NCBI GenBank assembly: GCA_037892935.1
Contig: JAYXKI010000012.1
Location: forward strand, 682,001-746,000
DNA: 64,000 bases
Source: Phlebopus portentosus
Taxonomy: Eukaryota > Basidiomycota > Agaricomycetes > Boletales > Boletinellaceae
Reading direction: 5' to 3'
In this document: piece by piece, positions 34,129-45,440 of the stretch
Numbering within the stretch: the first letter of the stretch is position 1
How the letters are laid out: every line of letters starts with the position of its first letter
Made by a program: the position numbers and the translations under genes
The notes under the pieces: model-generated
Database searches by the model: none
The model's input: the letters and a program-made list of their open reading frames with translations, nothing else
What the model was told of the DNA's origin: nothing

Positions 34129-37100
34129 CTACTCCGGCGTCGGCGTGATTTCAGTCTCAGAAGGCTCCCTAATAGATATAACTTCTTCAAATTGGGACAC
34201 AACGGACAACATGTCAGGTCGCTCGTTAGGCCACGTCTTCCAGCAATCCTGCATTATCGACCATACATCATCCGTCAGACCTTTTTCAGTTGCCGACTGT
34301 CCGGGCCGCGATGGTCTCTTGTCACGAACGGCAACAGCTATGAAAACCGCTGCTTCGTGGAGCCCAAAATAAGGAATCTCTCCGGTAAAAATCTATAGCA
34401 ATAGCGTTTACTAAAGTGAGAAAAATAGCTACCCAAAAATGAGACTCGCCTCAAGACAGACACACGAGAAAGCATACACATCGCTCTTGGTCGTAAGCTT
34501 GTGAAGCTCCTTTCCAAACCGATCCACATCCAAGAGCTCCGGGGCCAGCCATCGATGAGCGCCTATACCTTGAAAAGATGTTGCATTCGAGAAAGATTGC
34601 GAATCGATGACTCTAACAAGGCCGAAGTCGGCGATCCGAGGCTCAGTACTGTCATCAATAAGAACATTAACCTGAGCATGGTTAGCTGGATTCTCCATAA
34701 CATCGCCGCTGAAAGGCACTTACAGCACGTAGATCGCCATGAATGACCTGTGGCTTCAGACTATGAAGGTATTCAAGGCCCCGTGCAACACCTAAAGACT
34801 AAGAATACGACTCGAATTAGCACTGAGATTCAGAAAATATTCTTTCTTAATCACCAATTTTAGGCAATCTGCGGAAGGAGTATTCTTCAAGTACGCGAAG
34901 AGATTCCCTTTCTCCATCCAATGGGACACCAATGCCATCTGGGGTTCGAACACATCCCGACATATACCGAGGAATGGGAGCACATTTGGATGATCCAGCT
35001 TCCGCCAAACCAGAGCCTCCTTGACAAATGCCTGTGGATGTTGTTAGTCAGCTCCCCATGCTAAGAAAATCAACTACATAAGTAAATACTCACGACATGG
35101 ATTTCGTCCATGGTTGAAGATGGAAGTATGCGCAATACTTTCAGTGCTACTAGCTTTCCATTATGCCAACCCTTGAAAACATCAGCAAAACCTCCTCCAT
35201 CCACATATATTCTGCTAGAAACACGTATGCCATTCAAAAATATATTTGAGGCAAAGACTCCCCGTTTCTGCGCCGCCAACCTCAGAAAGCGTTCAAGTTT
35301 CTGAGCTTGACAAGGTTCAACATGGCTCATTATCTATTAGCGTCATACGCATATGATCAAATTGCAGTATAATTGATATGGTGGTTCCACGTACGGAATA
35401 AGCGATGTCGACATTTCTCTGTAGCGTATTATGATCTGTTCTGCTGGTATCTTCCAGGATGACGGTTCCGATGAACTGGTCCATAACTTGAACAGTACAC
35501 CCGGTGCAAAGCTCTACAATGTCTTGTTTGGCAGCTACAGCACCAGCTAGTTAGTAACGCGCTAATCTCTTCTCCAACAACCACTCACGTGTTGTACATA
35601 AGGATTCCATTGCCCATTTGATTCCGGCGTCTTCTTCTATAGGTACAGTCTGTTCTGTTCTTTCATTTTCGGCGCTTGTTCCAGGGTCTATTACTGCTAG
35701 TGAGTTAGAAGATGTTCTGACTAATCTCCTTCATCTCTACTCACTTATTTGATATATGGAGTCTGTCTCTGTCACCAGTGTGATCGTGTCCGCCTTTTCC
35801 ATAAGCGTAGATTGTCCTGATGCATTGCTCTCGATGAACCACGGTTTGCCGGAGCATTCTGACGACGAGAAATAGGCTTTAAGCGATGGATGGAAAAGGC
35901 TGACAAATCCTCCAGAATATGTGAGTATACTCTGAATTCTTGACAGAATAAGACGCGAACTCTCAAAGTTACGGAAACCTAGGGTGCTGTCTATCTCCTC
36001 GATCGAGATAGGTGAGCCACTAGAAATAAGCAAGGACATAACCCTTCCAAAGCGGTTTCTCGCATTCTCGCTTCCCCAATCGATCCATGAGTCACGAAGG
36101 ACAGACTCATACAGCTCGTACAGACCGAATCGACAAAGTGAAAGAGGATCCGACGCTAGACTATCGATCGTATGTAAGGGTATGTCACTGAAACGGACCA
36201 GCGAAACCGCTTTCGAAGCCCAGGCGAACAGTCCACCTGCAGCGTTACCGAGCAAGGCGAGCTTTTCATCCCAATCCCAATCATTCGGAACGTCGTGCCC
36301 AACGATACGACGCATTTCGACGTGAAGGTAGGAAAGGACATCCCGTTGACTTGCCGGTGACGTGTGCTCTAGCTCTATACTATACACGCTTTCCGGATGC
36401 GAAGAGAAGGCGTTGTCGATATCTGCGGCTCGCCGGCTTGTTATGAGGAAGCGGAAGGTGCCAGGTAGCTTTGGGAACTCTTTTGAAGAAGATCGAGCAA
36501 ACCACGACGTGTATCGGGTGTTCCACACTCATCCAGAGCGTCAAGAACGATGACAACGGGTCCGCAAAATCCTCCGGCATTTAAGAGCGGCTTTAATAGC
36601 AGTTTCCTAAACTGATCTCCTGGGGATGCTGTAATGACCTCCTTATCTTCTTCGAGCTCCCCGAGAATATTGCCTCCGATTGTAGAATCGAGCATTGCTA
36701 GACTGTATGCAATCGTTCTAATGACAGATGACGACTCGCTCTTTCCTCTTTCGAAAAATAGAAACGCGCCAAGTCGCGACATGTCGCGAAAGTGTTGTGC
36801 GATCGTTGTGCTGACAGCACTCTTGCCTGATCCTGCAACGCCGTGCAACCAGAAGATGTTACGCCTGGCCCCCGAAAATATCCAATCAATTATTTTCTGA
36901 CGAACTTCCACGCGAGTATTGGGGAGACAAGTCGGTCTACTGAAGGCGTCCGAAAGGCTTGGGTTAAGCCGCTGGCGTAACACTGGCAGAGCGTGAGTGA
37001 AACACTTGATGAAGCGAATTAAATGCGTACTAAGATCGTCAATCTTTCGTGGCGTCCTCATTGAAACAACAGAAGTGTAAACAACTACGCCTGAGTCGAT

Positions 37101-38372
37101 TTGCCGCTTGAAGTTCGCAAATGCTCTCTCAAATTCGTCGATCTTCTGCGTACTCGTTATGTCAAGCATCCGTCTCGGATCTAGAATGAATCATTTAGTT
37201 GGTCATCGTAGGCCTGAGTTGATGGACTTGCTCAGAAAACCACGAGTCCCGCAACAAGAAACAAAGAGACAGCACTCGATCGTCTGCTTCAGGAGACCAT
37301 CGACGGGCTGTTGAAGACTGGCCACCTTGTCTTCGAGTATCTGATCGTAGACGAAAACGAATGCATCATCCATACTGCGGACAAGATCGATCATTTTCGG
37401 GTGAGTTTGAGGGACATTCTGAACAACCTAGTGGACAAGTTGCGACAAAACTTTTGAGTGAGTACAGCGATGAATGGCTCACTGAAAGTAACGCGCTGGC
37501 CAACTTCCGTGCTATGGTGAGAAATGGATAGATCTGGACAGTGTCGGAAATAAAGATATACGATCTATCTCGAGCACGCTCTTCGGACAAAGTCTCCATG
37601 ACTTGCTGGAATGTCTTCAGTTTCGTTACCAGTGCCTCGACAAGTTGATACAGCACTTCCTGGGTGGAGAATTGTGACACTTGATCGTTGATCGACTCCG
37701 TGACGTCAGAAGCGGCACCGTCCATCACGGGTTGGACGAAATAGGCGTCCTTCCAGTCCGATGCGAGACTGATATCGGCACCGGTCTTGTCGGTAACACC
37801 AAGGTACAGAATGATACGCCCTGTAATCTTCCGTATAACACGCTCTGAATACAAGTCGTGCGGTTCTTTCGACGTTATTGAAAGGTCAAGCATAGCTGGG
37901 AAAGCGGTCTGTGATGAGAAGAGTAAATGTACGCTGGTGGAAAAGTACCATCGTCTCCTAGCCCCAGGCGGCACTTTTCGAGGAGATCGGCGAGCTCAAT
38001 CTCGACACAACCAACGCAAGGATCCATAGACCACCAAGATTCATGCTTCACCTGGATTGTCAAAGGTACACGATGATCTGAGGACAAACTGCACGTCCTG
38101 CTTTAGTACATAAGGGCCAGAGTTCACTTTGAATACCCACAATGAGATGGATTCGTCCCAGATAGGATTATGGTTTCTCTTGACTGTCCGCGTCCTTCTC
38201 GTTCTCGCGATGCCACCTAGCTTACATTCTACATAGAGATCCGGGACTCTACTATACAAAGAAGGCTGCCACTTCAAGTTCTCAGCGCGAATGACTGTAA
38301 TGGAGGATTATTAAATTCAGCTCGCTCTGTCAAGCAAACCTCCTCACCTCGCAGATGATATTCTCTGGGCAT
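34129..38372 (-). CDS. C2-NACHT-winged helix-protein kinase fusion, copy 2 (one-base frameshift)
   Basis: From ATG 38372 (MPREYHLR) the exons encode a C2 domain (IRAENLKW, RVPDLYVECKLGG, RTRTVKRNHNPIWDES, PLTIQVKHESWWS), a helical STAND region (LLKQTIECCLFV, KIDEFERAFANFKRQ), and NACHT with Walker A GVAGSGKSAV (about 36835) and Walker B VVIVLDALDECG (about 36540). A winged-helix-like segment follows (ISIEEIDSTLGF, GGFVSLFHPSLKAYF), then a linker and a kinase (GGGFADVFKGWHNGKLVALK, HGDLRA, ADFGLVR, APELLD) ending at 34129. Linker exons from 35737 to 35330 join NACHT to kinase in continuous phase, which supports one protein of about 1,200 residues. An A-run near 36485-36492 is one base short, breaking the frame between LLDLL and KEFPKLP. 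That could be a mutation or a sequence error. An NLR-like sensor role is inferred. Confidence 0.75.
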
Positions 38373-39035
38373 GATGGTAGGATCACGAGGAGCAACACGT
38401 GTCCTGTATCCAGACGCGCACCGCAGAGGGTCTAATGACCAAGCGCCATGATGCGCGCTGGTACCTGTATCAAAGCTAATCGAGGCTGTCCGCTGTTACG
38501 GCGGGGCAAAGAGATGGAGTCGTAGTCGCAGCATCGAACTTAGCAGAAGCCGTTAAGTCAGATTGATGATATTAATATCCGATCCGAGCCGTAGGTATAG
38601 CCTTAGAAAGCGGACATATGATGTATGCGACTCGGAAGACACCTCGCTGATCGTTTGGAACCAAGACTTCCCAGTTCGTTGAGGCACTGAACAAGAAGAC
38701 AATCAAAAGTTCCTCGCCATCAGAATCTCATATCGGGCGCGGAAAGACACAGCATGGCATGAGACATCGAACCAATTGTTCCCGGGCCGCTATCAAGGAA
38801 ATAACATCCCAATTATTTCCCAAGAGCTAAAAGCATCGACAGCAAATACAGGCTCTTATAGATGGACACCCAGCCCAAATACACTTGCAGCGGCAGGGTT
38901 GTTCGGTGAACATGGTTCAGCGCGACCAATAGAGCCAGCCGCGAGCCCTCCGACCTCGTCTCGCAGTTCGATCGCGCCGGACAAATACTGAGAAGGCCGT
39001 GCCATGCACAGTCACGCCCCGGTACAGTTTCCACA
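38373..39035. other. Promoter-side spacer of the second module
   Basis: No gene is recognised. It lies upstream of the minus-strand NACHT-kinase gene 2 and corresponds in position to 30500-30957 of module 1. Confidence 0.45.
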
Positions 39036-39330
39036 TCAGTTCCTTCGGCAACCTTTTGTTAGCCGGACGCAGAAACATCGACCTTCATGACATAGAATCA
39101 GCTTCAGGCACATACCGAAGAGAAAACAACTTCGCTTTGCGGGAGGTATCCGTAAGACGTCAAAATCAAGGTCACCGTGCAGTATGTAGACGGTAATGTA
39201 CTCGCGGAATCGGCATCCATCACATGGAGAAAGACGCGAGACAAGCGCTGAACACAATTAAGAACACCACGATAGAGTTCTGATCATTTGATATCATCCC
39301 TTTATTGAATTTGCTCGTCGTTTCAGACGG
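39036..39330 (-). pseudogene. Relic of the small gene found at 30958-31533
   Basis: The minus-strand DNA retains GATCAGAACTCTATCG and GATGGATGCCGATTCCG, matching GGTCAGAACTCTATCG and GATGGGTGCTGCTTCTG of the module 1 gene. At the protein level DGCRFREYIT, LHGDLDFDVLR and FGMCLKLI align with DGCCFCGHIT, MPHIGLRF and CCIYLRF. The frame is short and the N-terminal half is unrecognisable or frame-broken. It sits between NACHT-kinase 2 and MLKL-like 2, exactly where the intact copy sits in module 1. Confidence 0.65.
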
Positions 39331-39764
39331 CAATTCGATGAGCGCTTGTCGATGAGAAAATCTGAATGGCACATCCTTTGCACTGCATTGCAGGAATTCG
39401 ATGTTTTTGCGTCGTCAGACGATACATCCCGTTGGCAAGAAGGCTTTTGAAATACAGCGGCTAAAGACCATCTTCAAGTTCGTGGGGGAGGAATCGGTTG
39501 TGAAAGGTGAGTCACAGTCACGGTGTCACGTCGTGCTTAACATACCTTGTTCACTGACCAAACATGTCTACGCTCATGTTCGTTCGACGAAAATATACAC
39601 CGGCAGCGGATCTGTACTGGGCATCTTCCTGATGGATCGTCGATTGATAGCTATATATACTTACAGGCGACTGAACATGCGGCAAATTAACGCCTGAAGC
39701 TCCACGCAGTCCACTCATGGACCAGTGATTCCACTGCTCTCACTATTGTCTGGGATAACTCATC
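39331..39764. other. Upstream region of MLKL-like gene 2
   Basis: No further gene is supported. The AT-rich segment near 39645-39665 (TATATATACTTACAGG) lies about 100 bases before the ATG and may hold the promoter. Confidence 0.4.
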
Positions 39765-41703
39765 ATGACCTCCAGCTCGGGTCTGAGAGCAGCTGTAGGG
39801 ACCACAGTGAATCTCACGGCCATCGTAGCAAGCTTTGCTCCAGTACCAGGCCTTTCTGTGCTAGCAGGCCTTGTTGATGGAATCCTTAAGCTTTGTGATG
39901 GTGTCCGAATAAACAAGTGTGTACGCTTTATATTCTTCTCTTGACTTGCCTTCGTCACACAGTGGTGCTTTTTGACTGACACTTGTCCTACTCCAGGAAT
40001 GAGATTCGTGGCTTGGGTAAACGCTGTGATGAGCTGTTGCATGCACTCCAGGACTGCACGAGTTCAAGCCCTGATAATTTGCAGACAATGATTGACGCTG
40101 CCGAGAAGCGAGTAATCGGGCTCATTCCGAACTCTCGATCACTCACGCGACCAAATCACTTAGATTGCTTTCGGATATCAAAGACCGGGTTGCCGTGTGG
40201 GCCAAAAAGCCATACGCCAAACTCATTTTTAAACAGGACGAGATCGCTGAAGACGTGAAACGTTACCACAACGAAATTAACTTTTTCCTGGAGACCTTCA
40301 CCTTAGCTTCGCACATAAAGATTCATCGCCGCCTGACAAGCTTTGAACGGCAGAGACAGGAAGATAAGAACGAGCTCATCAGTTACCTTTCGGATTCCAG
40401 GAATAAGGATCAGATTAAGCAAGACACTATTGTCGCAAAGGTTGATGAAGTTATAGGCGTAATGGAAGTGATGCAAGAGGTCTATACTTTACTTGCGTCA
40501 CCTCTCAATTGTGAACTGAACTTTCCTTCAGGTTATGGGAAAATTTCCAGTCGGAGATGAGCGGCACAAGGGATTGAAGAAGAATCTGTATACAATGCAA
40601 GAGACTTCTGGCCAGCTTCTTCCGAGGATTGAGCTAAAGTCCGACGAGGTTCGCCGCGTCAGCGGGCATCCTATCCGAGGCAGTGAAGTATTTGACGTTT
40701 GGGAAGGCGAGTACCTCGGTCAAGCAAAGTGTGCCATCAAAGCCGTCCGCACCATTGAAGTCACGCCAAAGATTCGGGATGTATGTCGCTCCATACACTT
40801 GCAATTGATAAGTCATGCTCAGCTACATATCCTGTAGCGGTTATTGCGAGAAGTGAAAATCTGGCGCAAAGTATGGGAAGACGACAAGGGGGAACGCATA
40901 CTTCCCTTCTGGGGTGCTTGCTTTGATGACGGTCCATATCCGTTCGTGTCCCCTTTTGAACGATCTCTTCCTATTCTGACGCCTCGCCCTAGCTACGTGG
41001 TCAGTCCGTGGATGGAATATGGCGATGCTATCTCGTATGTCAATAAGTATCCATATGTCAGCCGGAAGAAGATTATTCGCCGCATCGCCGAGGGAATTAG
41101 ACTACTTCACTCTTACGAGCCTCCAATCGTGCATGGCGACATCAAAGGTGCTAATATCCTTATTGACCAGAAGGGCAATCCACTCCTTGCCGACTTTGGC
41201 CTTTCAAAGGTCTGTGTCCCTTTCCGGTTCTGATAGACATAAGATATGCTGACTTGAGTCTGGTTCAGATTATGGAAAACCTGACGGGTATGCCATTCAC
41301 CCAGAGTTCCGGTGTATCTGAGTCATATCGGTGGTTCGCACCGGAGTTGTGTTCTGCACCTGGTATTCTGAGCCCAGCTTCGGATGTGTTCGCGTTTGCC
41401 ATGACGGTGATCGAGGTTAGTTCTCATAGGCCCAGGGCGTCCATCCACGTCATGATTCTGATCGTCCGTCTCTCTGCACCGTAGTTGATGACTGGGCAGC
41501 CGCCTTGTTCCCACATAAAGCGGAACCCTGAGGTGCTCATCAAGATGCAGCAAGGTGAACGTCCGCTAAGGCCAACGAGTGCCGAGGTCATCGAGCGTGG
41601 GCTGGATGACAAGCTTTGGAATCTTCTTACGCGATGCTGGGCTGCAGAGCCGGGTGAGCGTCCCACCATACACGAAGTGATCGCTGAGCTACCTCCAGAG
41701 TAA
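39765..41703 (+). CDS. MLKL-like protein: N-terminal helical bundle plus protein kinase, copy 2
   Basis: There are seven exons of exactly the same lengths as copy 1 (152, 111, 316, 249, 372, 147 and 219 bases): 39765-39916, 39997-40107, 40164-40479, 40532-40780, 40838-41209, 41269-41415 and 41485-41703, encoding 521 residues. The second intron must use a GC donor (GCGAGT at 40108) to keep phase. The N-terminal bundle (residues about 1-190: PVPGLSVLAGLVDGILKLC, IRGLGKRCDELLHAL, DEIAEDVKRYHNEINFFLE) is clearly diverged from copy 1, while the kinase exons 4-6 differ at about ten residues. The catalytic Lys, Glu, HGDIKGAN and DFG are intact. The gene is divergent from NACHT-kinase 2. A role as cell-death executor is inferred by analogy with animal and plant MLKL. 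Confidence 0.8.
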
Positions 41704-41716
41704 TTTGGATATCACA

Positions 41717-42342
41717 ATTCCGTTCGTGCTTGTTTCGTTGCTTTCTTGCTTGCTTTGGACTGCTTGCTCCGTTTCGTCCGTCTCCTCTATGCGTTTCCGT
41801 GTTGCTTGTATGTTGCGTTGTTCTCGATGGAATTTATTAGCGTATCGCTTTGACGTGCTGCCCTTGAAACGCCGTGTTATATCATCAACAAGATTCCGAC
41901 TGAAATCGGCAACCTGGAGATTTGATACGACGAACGACATATTCGGCTTATCCACCGGCTTCGTCTTTTAGCCGAGCCGCATATTAGACCATATATCGTC
42001 GATAATGCCTTTGTCGAATGCACAGACCATGATCGAAAGGTCTCTTGCCGTAAACGGCTACTTCCATGATGACATCTCTGAGTCCAGAGATTGCCGCTTT
42101 ACTGGAGAAAATCTGACGCTGATTGCTTTGGAAGATACGCGTGAAGGCAAGCATAATACAGACCTCCGCCAAATGCACGAGGAAGCATCAGCGTCGGTTT
42201 TTATTGTGAGTTTGCCTGACTCCCTGCTTGGTCGAGCAGAATAGAGGAGCTCCGGAACTCGCAAATGTATCGCTCCCTTTCCTTTGTGGGAAGTTGCGAT
42301 TGAAGTATCTCGGGAGTCAGGGCCTAAGCTGAGCCAAACCAT
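41717..42342 (-). pseudogene. Relic of a fourth protein kinase C-terminus
   Basis: Minus-strand fragments align with the kinase of the gene at 42466-44593 but with frame changes. HKGKGA...VPELL and GKLTIKTDADASS (42342-42180) match FKGEGSARWQAPELL and KVSEKTDVYAFSC. IFSSKAAISGLRDVIMEVAV (42120-42060) matches IFTGKVPFAGLRDATVISEVAV. NMSFVVSNLQVADFSR (41955-41900) matches DMPFVVSRLEEAECSR. Nothing upstream of the activation segment is left. It lies tail to tail with MLKL-like gene 2, the position a NACHT-kinase gene occupies after MLKL-like gene 1. Confidence 0.75.
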
Positions 42343-42465
42343 AGAATCATCAAACTTCCGAAATAAATTATCCGTGCAATTGTAAGTATGACAACAAGTA
42401 TGTACAGTGACGTGAGCTGATACCAGAATAAATCGTTTATCATCACTACAGCCAGTGACTCGTTC

Positions 42466-44593
42466 CTAGCTAGCTCTAGAACATTCAGCTTCTTCAAGAC
42501 GAGATACAACGAATGGCATATCTGGTCTCTCATCAGGCCATGTTTGCCAGCACTCCTGCATGATGGACCATATGAGTTCCGTCAAGCCCTTTTCAGCTGC
42601 AGAAGGGCCAGGCCAAGTTGGCCTCCTGTCATGCACAGCTACCTCCGAGATAACTGTTGCGTCCCGGAGTCCAGCGAAGGGCACCTTTCCCGTGAATATC
42701 TGCGACATGATCAATTCGTTCACACGCTCCAGACTTGAACAGCTTAACATACCTCGAGACAGACGCACGAAAAGGCATATACATCGGTCTTTTCCGAGAC
42801 CTTGTAAAGTTCCTCTCCAAAATAATCTATATTCAGGAGCTCTGGAGCTTGCCAACGTGCAGACCCTTCGCCCTTGAATGAGGTCATATTTAAAGATGTT
42901 CCGTGTGAATCAATGACCTTTGCGAGGCCAAAATCAGCGATTCGAGGCTCTTCGTTGTCATCGATGAGAACATTGGCCTATATGCCTTATTAGTCAGATC
43001 TTCCCATACGAAATCTAGTAACTAACAAATACATACCGCTCGCAGGTCTCCATGAATAATTTGAGGTTTTAAACCATGAAGATATTCGAGGCCACGGGCA
43101 ACACCCAGTGCCTGCACGCCGGGACCGAATCAATTTATGTTAAATACCACGATGCTTTCTTTCTCACCAATTTCGGACAGTCCGCAGAAGGGGTCTGACT
43201 TAGATACTCAACAAGACTGCCTCTCTCCATCCAACGTGACACCAGAGCTATCTGAGGTGCAAACTCGTCCCGCAAAATTCCGAGAAATGGAAGAACATTT
43301 TGGTGAACTAGCCTTCTCCAGAGGAGAGCTTCCTTAATGAACTCCTGTTAGAAGTGAGAAATGTGCATAATATATATTCAAGGAGTAAACACCTCACGAG
43401 CTTCATTCTCTCTCTATCTGGGAAGCAAAAGAGGCGCAAAACTTTGAGAGCAACTGGCTTGCCTTCAAACTCGCCCTTCCAGACATCTGCGAAGCCTCCG
43501 CCTTGAACAAAATTTGTCCCATCTCGAAGAACACCAGTCAAGAAGATACTCGATGGGAGAATTCCCCGCTTCTCTACTGTCGACTTTATGAAGCGGTCAA
43601 GCTTGCGAGCGTCTCCAGATACGACGTGGTCCATTTGCTTATAAATTAGATGTATGAAATTCAGCCCCAATAGGTTTGTTAATCAGAGGAGCGACGCACG
43701 ATCTGAACCACGTCAACGACATATTGTAATATGTCGTCTTCCAAGCCGAGCAGCTCGTCCTTAGCATCACGATCAACGAAAACATCACAGAATTCATGTA
43801 AATCAGACACCAGAGCTTCCGAAATGATGTCCTTCCAAGAAAGGCCGCAGGCAGTAAAATTCTGAATGCCAAATGGCGATTGATATGATGTGAAAGGTAT
43901 GTGCATAAGCTTTGAGCCATTCTTACCACAGGCAGTGTGGTATACTCCATGACATCCGCTATTACTTTCAGGATGTCATGGATCATCTTGAGTGAATCAA
44001 CGAAATTCCAGCTACACCATCGATCCAAGTGCCTACGGAATAGCACCAGTCTCCTTGGAGAAATTCAGTAATAGCCCATAACTGTAGTGTGCGTTCCTAC
44101 CTGCTAAAACGTGAACTACTAGTAAATTTCGTAACAAATTTAAGGAATTGGAGAGAATAATATGCGCTGAGCTTTACAAAATACTCTTTAGCATAATTGT
44201 TTGGAGTGTAGTGAAAATTATTCGCACTGGGAAGAATTCCATGCATCCTCTGATTTTAATCCAATCGGACGAATCATCATCATCTCCAACAGGCCAGGGA
44301 TTGTATGAGTCTTGAAGCAGACGATCACGAAGCATATGCATGGCTTTGTCCCTGTCATCTTGCAGAGACCTGCTTATGTACGTGCTTGGACTTAGAGGTT
44401 CTACTGGCTCAACGAATAAGTCGCTCTCGACCGACACTTCCGAGAATCTTCTCTTCCTTCCCAGAGGTGTTAATGATGCGATAACGTCTGTCAGTCGTTT
44501 AGTCCACCTAATGCGACGGCTTGAGCTCGTAAAAGATGGGCTTGCAGTCAATGAGAATGAGGGGGATGATGGCTCGAAGATCGAGGAAGACAT
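42466..44593 (-). CDS. Protein kinase related to the NACHT-kinase genes, without C2 or NACHT
   Basis: From ATG 44593 the protein starts with a Ser-rich segment (MSSSIFEPSSPSFSLTASPS) and a basic patch, with no C2 or NACHT. A helical linker (about 44050-43690, ending YVVDVVQI) resembles the linker between NACHT and kinase in copies 1 and 2, and the intron after it is at the same place. The kinase exons are intact: GGGFADVWKGEFEGKPVALK, EALLWRRL, NVLPFLGI, HGDLRA, ADFGLAK, GSARWQAPELL, DVYAFSCVCLE and CWQTWPDERPDM. The stop is at 42466. In all these kinases the usual HRDLK reads HGDLR. It may be a signalling partner of the neighbouring NACHT or MLKL-like proteins. Exon borders between 44215 and 43910 are uncertain. 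Confidence 0.7.
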
Positions 44594-45440
44594 GGCAGTG
44601 CGAGTACAAGAAACTGTTTAAGTTGGATGATCATGTAGCCCAGTTGGCTACAAGTGCAGCGATCATCCCTCATATCAGGATCTCTCCGGCCCATCAGATG
44701 CTGGATGATGATCCTCTCACGTAACACCGCCATAAAATTTTGGTCGAAAATACCGCTGACAGCTTTTAGGATCACTGAAAGCCATTAGCCGGGGGCGCGG
44801 CGCGATGGTCACTGAGTAACAGTCAATCACATCCTGAGCTAATTCAGTAATGAAAATCACAAGCAGGATCAGCGGCATTTGAGAATTGGAAGAAGAGCAA
44901 TTCGGTCGAAATTTATGATTGAAGGACGAGAAGCAGCAACAGGATAATGTGCCGAACGAAGGATTATATAATAATAACTGCAACTTTTTTCACAATGAGT
45001 TCACAAGCTTAGAGCCAGGAAAGTAAGACATCAAAATGATGTGCAGTAAACGAGAACATGTAATTTACAAGTTGTTGAGGTCTCATTCAGACCTGATGTA
45101 TGATAAGAAACAATGCGAGCTGAGCCCCGGAAAATGGAGGATATGAAAAATTAGAGCACATCGGTCTGAAGAACAGGTAGAATGGAGTATAAAAATGAGG
45201 CAAAGTGGTGGATCAAAAAGCATGTTTAAAACGGACGGTAGCGCGGCGCTGGTATCCTATGCGTTAAGTGTGATAGATAGCTTCGTCCTCGAAGATTTCA
45301 GTAATTGAAAGGAAACCATTAGATTAACGACGGGAGAGGGCAGAGAATCAAGGGAAGATTAAGTGCAAAGGATCGTCCGGAATTCCTTACGAGCCATAGT
45401 ACAGACACAAGAGAAAATGAAAAGGAAGGGAATTGGATTG
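44594..45440. other. Intergenic region
   Basis: No gene is recognised on either strand. It contains the promoter side of the kinase gene ending upstream and the 3' flank of the minus-strand membrane protein gene. Confidence 0.45.
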
